Origin: Maribellus sediminis
GTDB lineage: Bacteria > Bacteroidota > Bacteroidia > Bacteroidales > Prolixibacteraceae
Assembly (NCBI RefSeq): GCF_011799805.1
Contig: NZ_WXUB01000004.1
Span: 310,001 to 374,000 of the forward strand
Length of the DNA: 64,000 nt
Reading direction: 5' to 3'
Positions 27,501 to 35,282 of the stretch are shown here, piece after piece (position 1 is the stretch's first letter; each line of letters begins with the position of its first letter). Under the pieces are notes generated by a model, which saw nothing but the letters and a program-made list of their open reading frames with translations, did no database searches and was not told the origin of the DNA. The position numbers and the translations under genes were made by a program.

Positions 27501-28515
27501 TTTTTCTGTTGATGAAACGTGTTTGGAGGATGCATGCGAAGTAGTGATTTCAAAATCAGGTTATCAATCTTTGACGCAATTAGTTGACAGTACTATGTCT
27601 GGGGCGGTTATGTTGGTTCCTTCACCCGATTCTACTTCAGTTCTGGATGTGATGGAAGTACTATCAAACTTCTACAGATATACGGATAGAAATTATTATA
27701 AAAAGGATTATTTCCTTGAAGGAGCATATCGGGAACTGTTGTTCAACGGAAATGAACTGCATCAGTTGACAGACTATTCTTTTGTGCAGAGACGGAAAAG
27801 ACCATCATCTGCAAACTTAGCAGATTACCATATCAATAGCGGAAGAAGGTTTCGTTCGGATGACTTTAAAGATAAAATTAACTTCGTTCCTCAAAACAGG
27901 TTCAATGGAGCCATCCCGGTAATGGATCCCATGTTTGCCAATTTGTCGTTTCTTAACAGGGCAGCCAGAAAGCAGTATGAGTATATTTTAAAAGGTGTTA
28001 CGTGGTTCGAGGGGCGAAGAATGTACCATATTTACTTTGATCAGGTGGATGATTCTCCATGGGCGCTTTACAGTGGGGAACTGCTGATCGATGCAGAAAC
28101 ATTCGGCTTGGCGTGGGCCAGTTGGTGCATAAGCGATAAAGGTAAAAAGTACCTTATGCCAGATGAATTCCTGAGCGCCGGCGGTGATCCGGAAACTTTT
28201 GAACTGGAAGATGAGCACAGCGAAATCAGCTGGAGTTATAACAGTGAATTATGGATACCCCGGTTTGCGATTTCAACTGTTTCATTCCGTCAAAAGGAAC
28301 AGCAAAATACGGTATCGAGGGAAGTAGTCTGGAACCCGGGAGATGGCAGGAATTACAGGCCTTTGATCCCTGAGAATATGAATCAACGGCTTGTTTTCAA
28401 AAACACACCGGAATATAAACCTGAAGACTGGCGTAAACCCTGGCTGTTGCCTCCATCCAAAGAAATTCCGGATCAGGTTAGGTATCTGATTAATATTACT
28501 GAATATAGGCAGTAA
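24547..28515 (+). CDS. Large MG2-domain envelope protein with a receptor plug-like segment
   Basis: A 1322-residue protein with a signal peptide (1-31, ending FSASAQ). Residues about 50-150 form an MG2 domain of the alpha-2-macroglobulin type (KIFVQTDRPVYLPGEELWF). More macroglobulin-like sandwiches follow to about 560. Residues about 690-830 contain a segment resembling a TonB-dependent receptor plug (IFVDGELIAASG, SLDPNVVTSVDLIFPRKYG). A later FSFYTSDASATFRVEANG motif resembles the strand that closes such proteins. The C-terminal ~250 residues resemble a lipoprotein-carrier-like beta fold. There is no thioester (CxEQ) motif, so it cannot trap proteases as alpha-2-macroglobulin does. Such proteins occur widely in Bacteroidota without known function. 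No operon partner is evident. Confidence 0.7.
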   Translation: MNFQFHASLTNSRICGIIFLQIFLVFSASAQNADENILPKVSKYHAINHHEKIFVQTDRPVYLPGEELWFSAFLLNASSQQLNQSESVLYLELVSPVGITRQKNIFKLNAGRAWGSILLDQNLKSGDYHLIAYTNWMRNSGSDYYFSKQIHIDAETSELPPDIIALQSAGNNDTAVEYEETAYSSEIHLSFFPEGGTLIEGILSKVAFEAVNENGEGIDLDALVVDETGEIISAAKTLWRGKGFFMLTPQTGKEYFIRVNTENQNPQQYKLPDAQSDGLAFSVKEMTKQEQIKVNVSRRGNLSLTKSAVLLSMQNGIPVKAFFIDFDNTQNVDIVIDKSEFRSGIVQFTLFDEAKNPLAERLFFVKGADKLNINLIESSLTDRPRGEVKLTMQVTDSNGNPVDGDFALSVTDAHRIPDAAYHSPDIFQYLTLYTDLPDYKSVDSSLFENNVEGNVKSELLMLTNGWRRYFWQEVLSDTIAIPEFLEEPGIYVTGTVQKSPKSKRIPEDAVVTMVTGGKNMELFSEKVGEDGKFTFLLKDFEDTLRAVVQTKNRIEAKKDLMINLTTNYHARSVDTYQNQVEAYRKSQTSDIFKIKPENPKIEKGVLEKQLVRAMSKDTFVVTTDYSIGEVTVEGERTKSQKEEMTEKYGSPEHSVGKKRISELVEEKPWQYGLLTILSDAFPNLRLETKQASLINNRYGGIGPPPQSSTITFSNSPSISMRLIGNKMHRFFIFVDGELIAASGTNGLIRGALGSYTLSDLISLDPNVVTSVDLIFPRKYGSRTTLNSDASFLNTSEVSDAENPPDELQALIGDSENMSTPSAILSIYTKDGAGLYSPTNYKGLSNITLHGFTRVKEFYQPNYSGADADSIVSDLRNTLAWFPKLCTDSSGKADFSFYTSDASATFRVEANGISSTGAMGALRYKMMEPMFDKDSVDDFMSTRDPVNAPFLPGNYRILLPDSSGAAYAMVMCPNKNWCTFTSPEGYFSVDETCLEDACEVVISKSGYQSLTQLVDSTMSGAVMLVPSPDSTSVLDVMEVLSNFYRYTDRNYYKKDYFLEGAYRELLFNGNELHQLTDYSFVQRRKRPSSANLADYHINSGRRFRSDDFKDKINFVPQNRFNGAIPVMDPMFANLSFLNRAARKQYEYILKGVTWFEGRRMYHIYFDQVDDSPWALYSGELLIDAETFGLAWASWCISDKGKKYLMPDEFLSAGGDPETFELEDEHSEISWSYNSELWIPRFAISTVSFRQKEQQNTVSREVVWNPGDGRNYRPLIPENMNQRLVFKNTPEYKPEDWRKPWLLPPSKEIPDQVRYLINITEYRQ

Positions 28516-28586
28516 TACTGTCCACTTCATTAATAGCCTGTAACAAGCCTTTTATGTTTCCTTTTGAAGGATTGATTCCATAAAAA

Positions 28587-28617
28587 AAAGGAAAGCAGAA
28601 CAACGCTGCCTTCCTTT
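28587..28617 (-). terminator. Intrinsic terminator of the FAS1/SusCD operon
   Basis: A 12-bp stem with one mismatch and a 7-base loop lies between two convergent genes. Read on the - strand it is followed by an unbroken run of eight T, a canonical intrinsic terminator for the SusD gene ending at 28661. On the + strand TTCTTATT follows, so it may also stop transcripts of the MG2 protein gene. Confidence 0.85.
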
Positions 28618-28660
28618 CTTATTAACTTTAAATATCCACTTAGAACTAATTAACTACACT

Positions 28661-30316
28661 TTATTTTTTAGGAAGATACCAATTTGATTCATCCATTAGT
28701 TTTGAACGGATGGCTGCTTCATTACCGGTATGTTTGGCGGCCACTTTATCGGCCAAAAATGCCGGATCTCCGCGACGCAAAGCAATGCGCATCAAATCCT
28801 GAAAACGGTTGCCTTCGAAAGCAGTTTCCAGTGCGAGTTCTTCAATGATCTTGTCTTCTACATAAAGAATTGAATCTGCTAATGAACTGAATGCGGGAAT
28901 TACATAATCGGCGGCTCGGTCCATGTTTCCGCATCCACGGGAATGCACCCCAATGTTTTCATCGAACGCAATATTGCTAAAATCGACGTAATCAAGGAAG
29001 GTACCGGTAGAGTCGGTGTAAGTGCTGTATTTTTCGTGACGCGGTACGATGGTATCCACTTCAAGTGCATCCATGTTCATACCGTGTTTTATCACAGCAA
29101 AAGCGAGATTGGGTTTACCGGCTCTGTTAACTGCTTCGGCATAACGCAGGTAAAGTGTTGCTACCCGGTAAAGAATAGCCGCCTTCGCATCTTCGGCGCG
29201 CTCTCCCATTAGAAAATACTTCAAAATCATATTGTTACTGCCACCGACAACATTACTGCCATTAACAATTAAACGCCAGTCGCTGCCAATGTATGATCCC
29301 AGATCACCTCGTAAATCTCCTGGAGTTGTTACATTTTCGTTGTAGTAGTAAGTTTGGGCATCCCAGTTGTTAATCGCTACCTGGGAAGGAAGTACTTCAT
29401 AATCCTCAATCGTAATGTTATACAGTTCATCTTCTTCCCCTAATTCTTTCGATCCGGCCATTACGGTAATTTGTTCGCGATTCGTGAGCTCGAAAATATC
29501 AATGTAATCGATATATTGCCTACCCACGAAAACACCATTGTCTACAAGCCATGTTGAACTGTAGTTGTCGTTAACAACATAGCGTTCATCTTCAATTAAA
29601 GAATAATATTCTCGGGCTGCATTTTCGTATTGCCCGCTCCACATGTACAACTCTCCAAGCATTAGCGGAACAGGAATGAATATCTTTTCGCTGGTCATAT
29701 CAACACCCAATGAAATTGCACCCGGATTTTTTACGAATTTTACCGGTTCAAGATCCTGAATTAATAAAGGAACCAGTTCTGAGACAGAATACTCAGGGAA
29801 ATCTTTCTGTGCTTCTACAACAGTTAAAAGCGGTTCGTTATAATATTTGGCTGTTCCATAATTCATAGCAATCTGCATGTAAGTCCATGCACGAATTGTT
29901 TTGGCCGCAGCATACTCTTTTAACAACGATTTCTCTCCGTTTGAAATGATTGCAGTATCAATATTATTAATCAGGTAATTGCAGTGATTTATTACCGAAT
30001 AGTAATCTTCAATCTTGTTGTATGGATTATCCACAGTGACATCTAAATTGTTGATCTCAAGCAGATCAAGACCTGCGTTTTCTGTGACATCCATAAGATC
30101 GCCTCTTAGCTCACCCAGCAATACATAGGGCTCAGCCAACTTCTGGAATTGTGTAAAAATACCAATCATCGAGTAGATCGAGTCATTCGGTGAATCGATT
30201 TGGTGATCTTCCGGATACATGATACGCTCAGAATCAACATCAAGTAAGGTGTCGCAACTGGTAGCAAAAACTGTCAGTACGATCAATCCGAGTAGTATTT
30301 GATTTAATTTCTTCAT
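28661..30316 (-). CDS. SusD/RagB-family glycan-binding lipoprotein (pair 2 of FAS1 operon)
   Basis: A 551-residue surface lipoprotein that caps the neighbouring SusC transporter and binds its ligand. I start it at the ATG at 30316 (MKKLNQILLG), preceded by a purine-rich AAAGAAAAAAAG, and not 15 codons upstream. The lipobox is FATSC with Cys21, followed by acidic residues (DTLLDVDSE) typical of export to the outer face. The helical SusD core is recognisable, with a tetratricopeptide-like region (KTIRAWTYMQIAMNYG, YLRYAEAVNRAGK) and the family's C-terminal signature (FEGNRFQDLMRIALRRGDP). It is the last gene of the seven-gene operon and begins 58 bases after the SusC stop. The ligand is unknown. 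Confidence 0.93.
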   Translation of the reverse strand: MKKLNQILLGLIVLTVFATSCDTLLDVDSERIMYPEDHQIDSPNDSIYSMIGIFTQFQKLAEPYVLLGELRGDLMDVTENAGLDLLEINNLDVTVDNPYNKIEDYYSVINHCNYLINNIDTAIISNGEKSLLKEYAAAKTIRAWTYMQIAMNYGTAKYYNEPLLTVVEAQKDFPEYSVSELVPLLIQDLEPVKFVKNPGAISLGVDMTSEKIFIPVPLMLGELYMWSGQYENAAREYYSLIEDERYVVNDNYSSTWLVDNGVFVGRQYIDYIDIFELTNREQITVMAGSKELGEEDELYNITIEDYEVLPSQVAINNWDAQTYYYNENVTTPGDLRGDLGSYIGSDWRLIVNGSNVVGGSNNMILKYFLMGERAEDAKAAILYRVATLYLRYAEAVNRAGKPNLAFAVIKHGMNMDALEVDTIVPRHEKYSTYTDSTGTFLDYVDFSNIAFDENIGVHSRGCGNMDRAADYVIPAFSSLADSILYVEDKIIEELALETAFEGNRFQDLMRIALRRGDPAFLADKVAAKHTGNEAAIRSKLMDESNWYLPKK

Positions 30317-30374
30317 CTTTTTTTCTTTAATACGGTTTTCTATTCCGCTTGCTACAAACAATTTCTTCAGCCGG

Positions 30375-33300
30375 TTACAAGTTCATTTTTATTCCAATAA
30401 AATAGCTTCTGGTTTGTGGCAGCATCCCAGCGTCTATTCCCTGGAACAACACCTCGTTACTAACCGATACTTCAGGATCGCGTCCGAGGTAATTTGAAAG
30501 TGTAAACAGGTTGTTGGCTGAAACCCATACTTTGAGCCCCTCGATTACAGAACTTTTTAAAGGTACGGTGTAACCTACCGACAATGTTTTGAAACGTAGA
30601 AAGCTTCCGTCTTCAATCCAGCGGTCAGAGAAACTTGAGTTTCCCATCGGATCCATGTAATTCACCTTTGGCTGACTGGTTTGCTGTCCTTCATAAAACC
30701 AACTGTTAAGCATCGCCGTTGTCTGATTAACCGGGGAGCTTCCAGCTTCAAGGTTGGCGCGGAGTGCGTTGTACACGTCGTTACCATACGAATAGGTAAA
30801 TAATGCATCAATAGAAAAGTTTTTGATGGTAATTGTACTGTTAAACGAGCCAAAAAAGTCGGGATTAGGATCTCCGATAATCTGGCGGTCGTTATCATCT
30901 ATAATACCGTCACTGTTTACGTCTTCATAGTGCATATCACCGGCTTCGAAGTAATGCGAGTTGCCGTCTTCGTCAATAATTCTCAAATTAGCTTCCGAGG
31001 CTGCATCTCCACTGGTGAAAACCCCAAGAGCTTTATAGCCATAAAACACTCCGGCCGGATTTCCAACTGATGTAAGAATGTCGGCGCCATACATCGATGT
31101 AACGTAATCACCTTCGGGTAACGATTCTATTTTGTTTTTATAATGTCCGATGCTGGCTCCAAATTCCCATTTGAAATTATTCTGGTTGACCAGCTTCAGA
31201 TCAGCAGAGAATTCGATACCCTTGTTCGACATTTCACCACCATTTCCCCAATAATATCCGTTACCAGCAATTTCGGGCAGCGATTTCAGAAACAATAAGT
31301 CTTTTGTTTTATTGTAGTATGCATCGGCAGTCAGGGACAAACGGTCATTAAACAGAATCGCATCTAATCCAAGACTCATTTTGGCTGTTGTTTCCCACTG
31401 AACTTCGGTATTACCGATATTGGCCAAAATCAATCCATTTGCCCTGTCCATGTAACGGGTTGATTCAAAATATGCACTCCAAACGTAAGGCTCGATATCA
31501 TCGTTTCCTGATAATCCGTAACCGGCCCGAAGTTTTAACAAGTTGAATGCTTTACTATTAGCCATGAAAGTCTCTGAAGAGATTAGCCAGGCTGCATTCA
31601 GCGAAGGGAAAACAGCCCAACTGCGGTCGAACAACTGGAACCCTCCCTGGGTTTCGCGCCCGAACCGCGACGATCCGTCAACAGCAACGGCAGCAGAAAG
31701 CATGTATCTGTTGTCGTAAGAGTAATCTACTGAAAGATAGTTGGAAATAGATTTTATGCGGTTGTTGGCACCATGAGTGAAGCGAATAACCTGATCCAGC
31801 AAGTTACGTTTTTGATCAGATCCGGAATTATGTCCTTCTCCATAATCTGCTTCATAAAAGTCTGAAATATAGCGAACACCCGCAATGGCATTTATGGTAT
31901 GAATTTCGTTGATCTGTTTGTCAAATTTCAACTGTGTATCATCAAAAATGGAAATGTTACGCATTTGCTGACCCTTAAATACGTTTTCTGAAATTCCAAT
32001 ACCTGGTATTTCACGGTCAACTGCACCTATGATCGGGCTATAGTAAGTTTCTTTGAATTTATCGAGGGCATATTGGAATTGTGTACTAATAACCAGTGCC
32101 GGAGATAATCTAAATTCGGGTTTGAAACCGATAGAAAGGCGGTAATGTTTGCTGGTATTTAGCGCATTCTCAATAATTGCCGTTGGATTACCAACACCAA
32201 AAAAGTCAGCATCTTCGAGGTCGGTTGTTAAAGTTCCCGTTGGTGTGAAAGAATAAGGATTCAGAAACGGAGCTTTTTCCATGGCCAAAAAAGTTGGCGA
32301 CGTATAGTGATTTATACCCTCGTCGAGTAAGGTATGGTCAACGCTGGTATATCCTACATTCATGCCCAGTTTAATGTTCTCGGAAAGAAAGAAGTCGGCA
32401 TTGGTACGGGCATTCATGCGTTGCAGATCGGTTGTCTTAACAATACCCGAGTTACCGGTGTAACCCAGTGAGAAGTAATAAAGGGCTTTGTCGTCACCAC
32501 CACTTACGCCAATGTTATAGCTTTGGGCAATACCTCGCTGATAGACTTCATCATCCCAGTCGGTATTGTTGTGGTACTTTTTGTAATCAATGAAGTTCGG
32601 ATCGTCATTCAAATAAGGCATGTCCTCAATTGGCATATTCAGGTTGGCGGTAGCCAAAATATCGGTAGTGTATATCCGAAGCTGATCACCATTCATCATT
32701 GGGAGTGACGATGCAGGTTCGGTAAGACCGGCATAGGCGTTAAAAACGATTTTGGTAGCCACATCAACACCTCGTTTGGTTGTTACCAGGATTACACCGT
32801 TAGCACCTTTCGAACCATAAATTGATGTTCCGTCCTTGATCACCGTAAAACTTTCAATATCACTCAAGTCAATATCGTTTAACGGATTGATGTAAAAACC
32901 GTCGTGAACCGTTTGTACGTCGAAATAGTTGTTCCAGATAACCCCGTCGACAACAAACAGTGGTTGTGCATTCATGTTTACCGAATTTAATCCCCGGATA
33001 AATAAACTGGATCCCATGCTATTGCTACCTGAACGGCTCAAAGCACGTAAATCTCCGTTCATTTGCGCCTGGACAGCATTATCAACCGAAAGATAATTTG
33101 GATAATTAATCTCCTTCGAACCTTTGATTGCATTAATGGTTGAGGCGGAACGGATAGGTCCCGCAAAGCTTTCAATATCTTTATAGGTATTCTTAAATAC
33201 GTCAGAATAAAGATCTATTTCGAGGCTGTTTTGGCCTTGTACAGGAACCTCACGCATGTTGTAGTCGTACGCAACTATTATCAGAATTTCACCGGGCGAT

Positions 33301-33575
33301 GTAACCTCGATCTCAAAATTTCCTTTTTCATCGGTAGTAGCCGCTGACTTATGGTTTTGTGACCGAATCTGTGCCGCCACAATCGGTTCCTGAGTTTTCG
33401 CATCACGAACAATACCCTTTACCATGTATGCCGATGGATCGACAACTGTTGTATCATTATCCGTAGAATTAACAACCGCTGTGTTTTCCGTTTGTCCATA
33501 AGCTACAGAACCGATTGCCAATGATCCGGCTATAAAGATCGAACGCAGGAATTTTCGCAAGAATTGCTTCCTCAT
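30375..33575 (-). CDS. SusC/RagA-family TonB-dependent transporter (pair 2 of FAS1 operon)
   Basis: An outer-membrane TonB-dependent importer of about 1066 residues. The start at 33575 (MRKQFLRKFL) begins a good signal peptide ending VAYGQ; in-frame ATGs at 33605 and 33611 would add up to 12 residues. A carboxypeptidase-regulatory-like domain (MVKGIVRDAKTQEPIVAAQI) is followed by the plug (SLFIRGLNSVNMNAQPLFVVDGV; IKDGTSIYGSKGANGVILVTT) and a beta-barrel that ends with an aromatic-rich strand (RSYFIGIKMNL). There is no STN domain, so it is not expected to signal to an anti-sigma factor. It pairs with the SusD gene downstream and follows an FAS1 lipoprotein gene by about 55 bases. Confidence 0.93.
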   Translation of the reverse strand: MRKQFLRKFLRSIFIAGSLAIGSVAYGQTENTAVVNSTDNDTTVVDPSAYMVKGIVRDAKTQEPIVAAQIRSQNHKSAATTDEKGNFEIEVTSPGEILIIVAYDYNMREVPVQGQNSLEIDLYSDVFKNTYKDIESFAGPIRSASTINAIKGSKEINYPNYLSVDNAVQAQMNGDLRALSRSGSNSMGSSLFIRGLNSVNMNAQPLFVVDGVIWNNYFDVQTVHDGFYINPLNDIDLSDIESFTVIKDGTSIYGSKGANGVILVTTKRGVDVATKIVFNAYAGLTEPASSLPMMNGDQLRIYTTDILATANLNMPIEDMPYLNDDPNFIDYKKYHNNTDWDDEVYQRGIAQSYNIGVSGGDDKALYYFSLGYTGNSGIVKTTDLQRMNARTNADFFLSENIKLGMNVGYTSVDHTLLDEGINHYTSPTFLAMEKAPFLNPYSFTPTGTLTTDLEDADFFGVGNPTAIIENALNTSKHYRLSIGFKPEFRLSPALVISTQFQYALDKFKETYYSPIIGAVDREIPGIGISENVFKGQQMRNISIFDDTQLKFDKQINEIHTINAIAGVRYISDFYEADYGEGHNSGSDQKRNLLDQVIRFTHGANNRIKSISNYLSVDYSYDNRYMLSAAVAVDGSSRFGRETQGGFQLFDRSWAVFPSLNAAWLISSETFMANSKAFNLLKLRAGYGLSGNDDIEPYVWSAYFESTRYMDRANGLILANIGNTEVQWETTAKMSLGLDAILFNDRLSLTADAYYNKTKDLLFLKSLPEIAGNGYYWGNGGEMSNKGIEFSADLKLVNQNNFKWEFGASIGHYKNKIESLPEGDYVTSMYGADILTSVGNPAGVFYGYKALGVFTSGDAASEANLRIIDEDGNSHYFEAGDMHYEDVNSDGIIDDNDRQIIGDPNPDFFGSFNSTITIKNFSIDALFTYSYGNDVYNALRANLEAGSSPVNQTTAMLNSWFYEGQQTSQPKVNYMDPMGNSSFSDRWIEDGSFLRFKTLSVGYTVPLKSSVIEGLKVWVSANNLFTLSNYLGRDPEVSVSNEVLFQGIDAGMLPQTRSYFIGIKMNL

Positions 33576-33630
33576 CGTATTAGTTATTTTAGTGTCTATG
33601 TTCATTATCATCTCATAAATTAGTTAGACC

Positions 33631-35169
33631 CTATTCCATTACAGGTTCTAAAATGATACAATCGATGCGCATTGTTCTGTCGAATTCACCTGACTGTTCT
33701 TCCTGCGTTGACACATCGTTAATTACTTCCAGTTTTACCGAAATTTTGTCATTATCAGCATCGATAACATTGGCAAATTCAAAATCAAACTGATCAACAA
33801 ACATCTTCGTGAGTCCCTCAGTATCAGTTATGTTGTTTTCCGGTGTAACACGTTTGATGAAGGTACTTCCACTTGCCCTTCTTATGTAGGTGAGCTGAAA
33901 TTTTGCTTTGGTTGGTGTGAGATTGTTCGGATCCACAATTTTGGCCGGAACGAACACACAGTAAATATTGTATTTCGCTGAAAGCGTATTCGGTATCGAG
34001 AATTCCACACGCGGAGCGGTTGATGTCGGTTCAACCAGTATGTAATAATTGTTCGAAGTTGTAAATTCTGTTCCGTAGCTTGAGCGTGTGTATATATTAC
34101 TTCCTGTGTTAGTTCTGCCAAAGCCGTATTCTGCTTCAACTCTAATTTCCTTAAAAAAGGAAGTAGTATCCTCGAATGGCATCTGATCTGTTACATAGGC
34201 AAGACCATTGCTGAGCGATTCATAATCCAATCCCTTGAATAATTCAGCCGGATTGTGGAATACATTTCCATAGGTTGATCTGAGCGAATCATAATTCTCG
34301 GGTTGGCTGATACGGCCACGAAAGAACATATCCTGGATAACCGTGTAACGGGTTACCTCACGTTGACGCTCGATACCACCGGCATCCTCCGGAAAATTAT
34401 AATAACCTTCTATTCTTGAATAGGCTTCATCCCAGGCGGTATTATCCGGCATAATTGCAGTGTAAGTACTGTCTTCAATATCAATGTTACCAAGCCGTTC
34501 CAAAACCGGATTCGATACAATAAAAACACTGTCGTATAGTACATTTCCTTCTTCATCAGTACCAATTTCTGTACTGTTCTCGGCATCGAATACTACTTTC
34601 GACTGGCCGTAAATGTATTCACGCAATGAATCGAGACCATCGGTTTGTCCTATGTATTCCCAAAGATTGAATACGTATGGTGCATATCCGTCGACCACGT
34701 GGACCAAGCCGTTTTTTGCCGGCTGATTGGCATTAGAGATATTGTGCTCTCCAAAAGTGTAACCCGATCCTTCCTGGGCGAAGTTTACGTATTTATTGTT
34801 GAGCATTCGAATAAAGGAATTATCGACTCCCGATGTGGTTATTCTGCTTCGGGCAATGTGGTTCCTTACCGTTCTTGTTACCAACTCAGTGTCGGACAGG
34901 TCCAGGCCACTCAGTGCTTCGTTTTTTGGAGCCCAGACTGTATATGATTGCGAAGCATTCAAAATATCATCGTAACCCGCCGTCTCCAGCATGCCGTAAA
35001 AGGTGCTCAAATCTGATTGCTCCTTTATGTACTCTGTTACAGTTTTATCTGGTAAATCAAAAGAACCTTCATCGTAATGATCATCCCATTCCTTTGTACA
35101 GGCTGTTACAAGGATTACACCTATTAAAGCCGATAATGGGACGAAGCCCTTTAAACGTTTGTATTTCAT
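33631..35169 (-). CDS. FAS1 (fasciclin) domain surface lipoprotein
   Basis: A 512-residue lipoprotein: signal with lipobox VTAC (Cys24), then TKEWDDHYDE, an acidic stretch fitting export to the cell surface. An N-terminal FAS1 domain is clear (STFYGMLETAGYDDIL, YTVWAPKNEAL, NHIARSR, NGLVHVVDGYAPY). A second, more degenerate FAS1-like unit with TAIMPDNTAWDEAY follows. The C-terminal ~180 residues form a beta-sandwich (NNYYILVEPTSTAPRVEFSIP) resembling carbohydrate-binding folds. FAS1 domains mediate adhesion to proteins or glycans. Placed just before a SusC/SusD pair, it may act as an accessory ligand-binding protein, as SusE/F do in classical loci. The 113-base gap upstream could hold an RNA processing hairpin. 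Confidence 0.85.
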   Translation of the reverse strand: MKYKRLKGFVPLSALIGVILVTACTKEWDDHYDEGSFDLPDKTVTEYIKEQSDLSTFYGMLETAGYDDILNASQSYTVWAPKNEALSGLDLSDTELVTRTVRNHIARSRITTSGVDNSFIRMLNNKYVNFAQEGSGYTFGEHNISNANQPAKNGLVHVVDGYAPYVFNLWEYIGQTDGLDSLREYIYGQSKVVFDAENSTEIGTDEEGNVLYDSVFIVSNPVLERLGNIDIEDSTYTAIMPDNTAWDEAYSRIEGYYNFPEDAGGIERQREVTRYTVIQDMFFRGRISQPENYDSLRSTYGNVFHNPAELFKGLDYESLSNGLAYVTDQMPFEDTTSFFKEIRVEAEYGFGRTNTGSNIYTRSSYGTEFTTSNNYYILVEPTSTAPRVEFSIPNTLSAKYNIYCVFVPAKIVDPNNLTPTKAKFQLTYIRRASGSTFIKRVTPENNITDTEGLTKMFVDQFDFEFANVIDADNDKISVKLEVINDVSTQEEQSGEFDRTMRIDCIILEPVME

Positions 35170-35208
35170 TTCTAATTGCTTTTCAGTCGTTTATATTTTC
35201 AATTTGCG

Positions 35209-35241
35209 GATGTAGTTCACGAAACTCGCAAGAGCTACATC
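35209..35241. repeat. Inverted repeat in the gap between two FAS1 genes
   Basis: GATGTAGTTC (35209-35218) pairs with GAGCTACATC (35232-35241) through a 10-bp stem with one G-U wobble and a 13-base loop. No U-run follows on the coding (-) strand, so it is more likely an RNA-stability or processing element than a terminator. Function not shown. Confidence 0.35.
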
Positions 35242-35282
35242 TTTTGTATTGAATAATAATTTTTACCATGCTCGTTTGAGTT

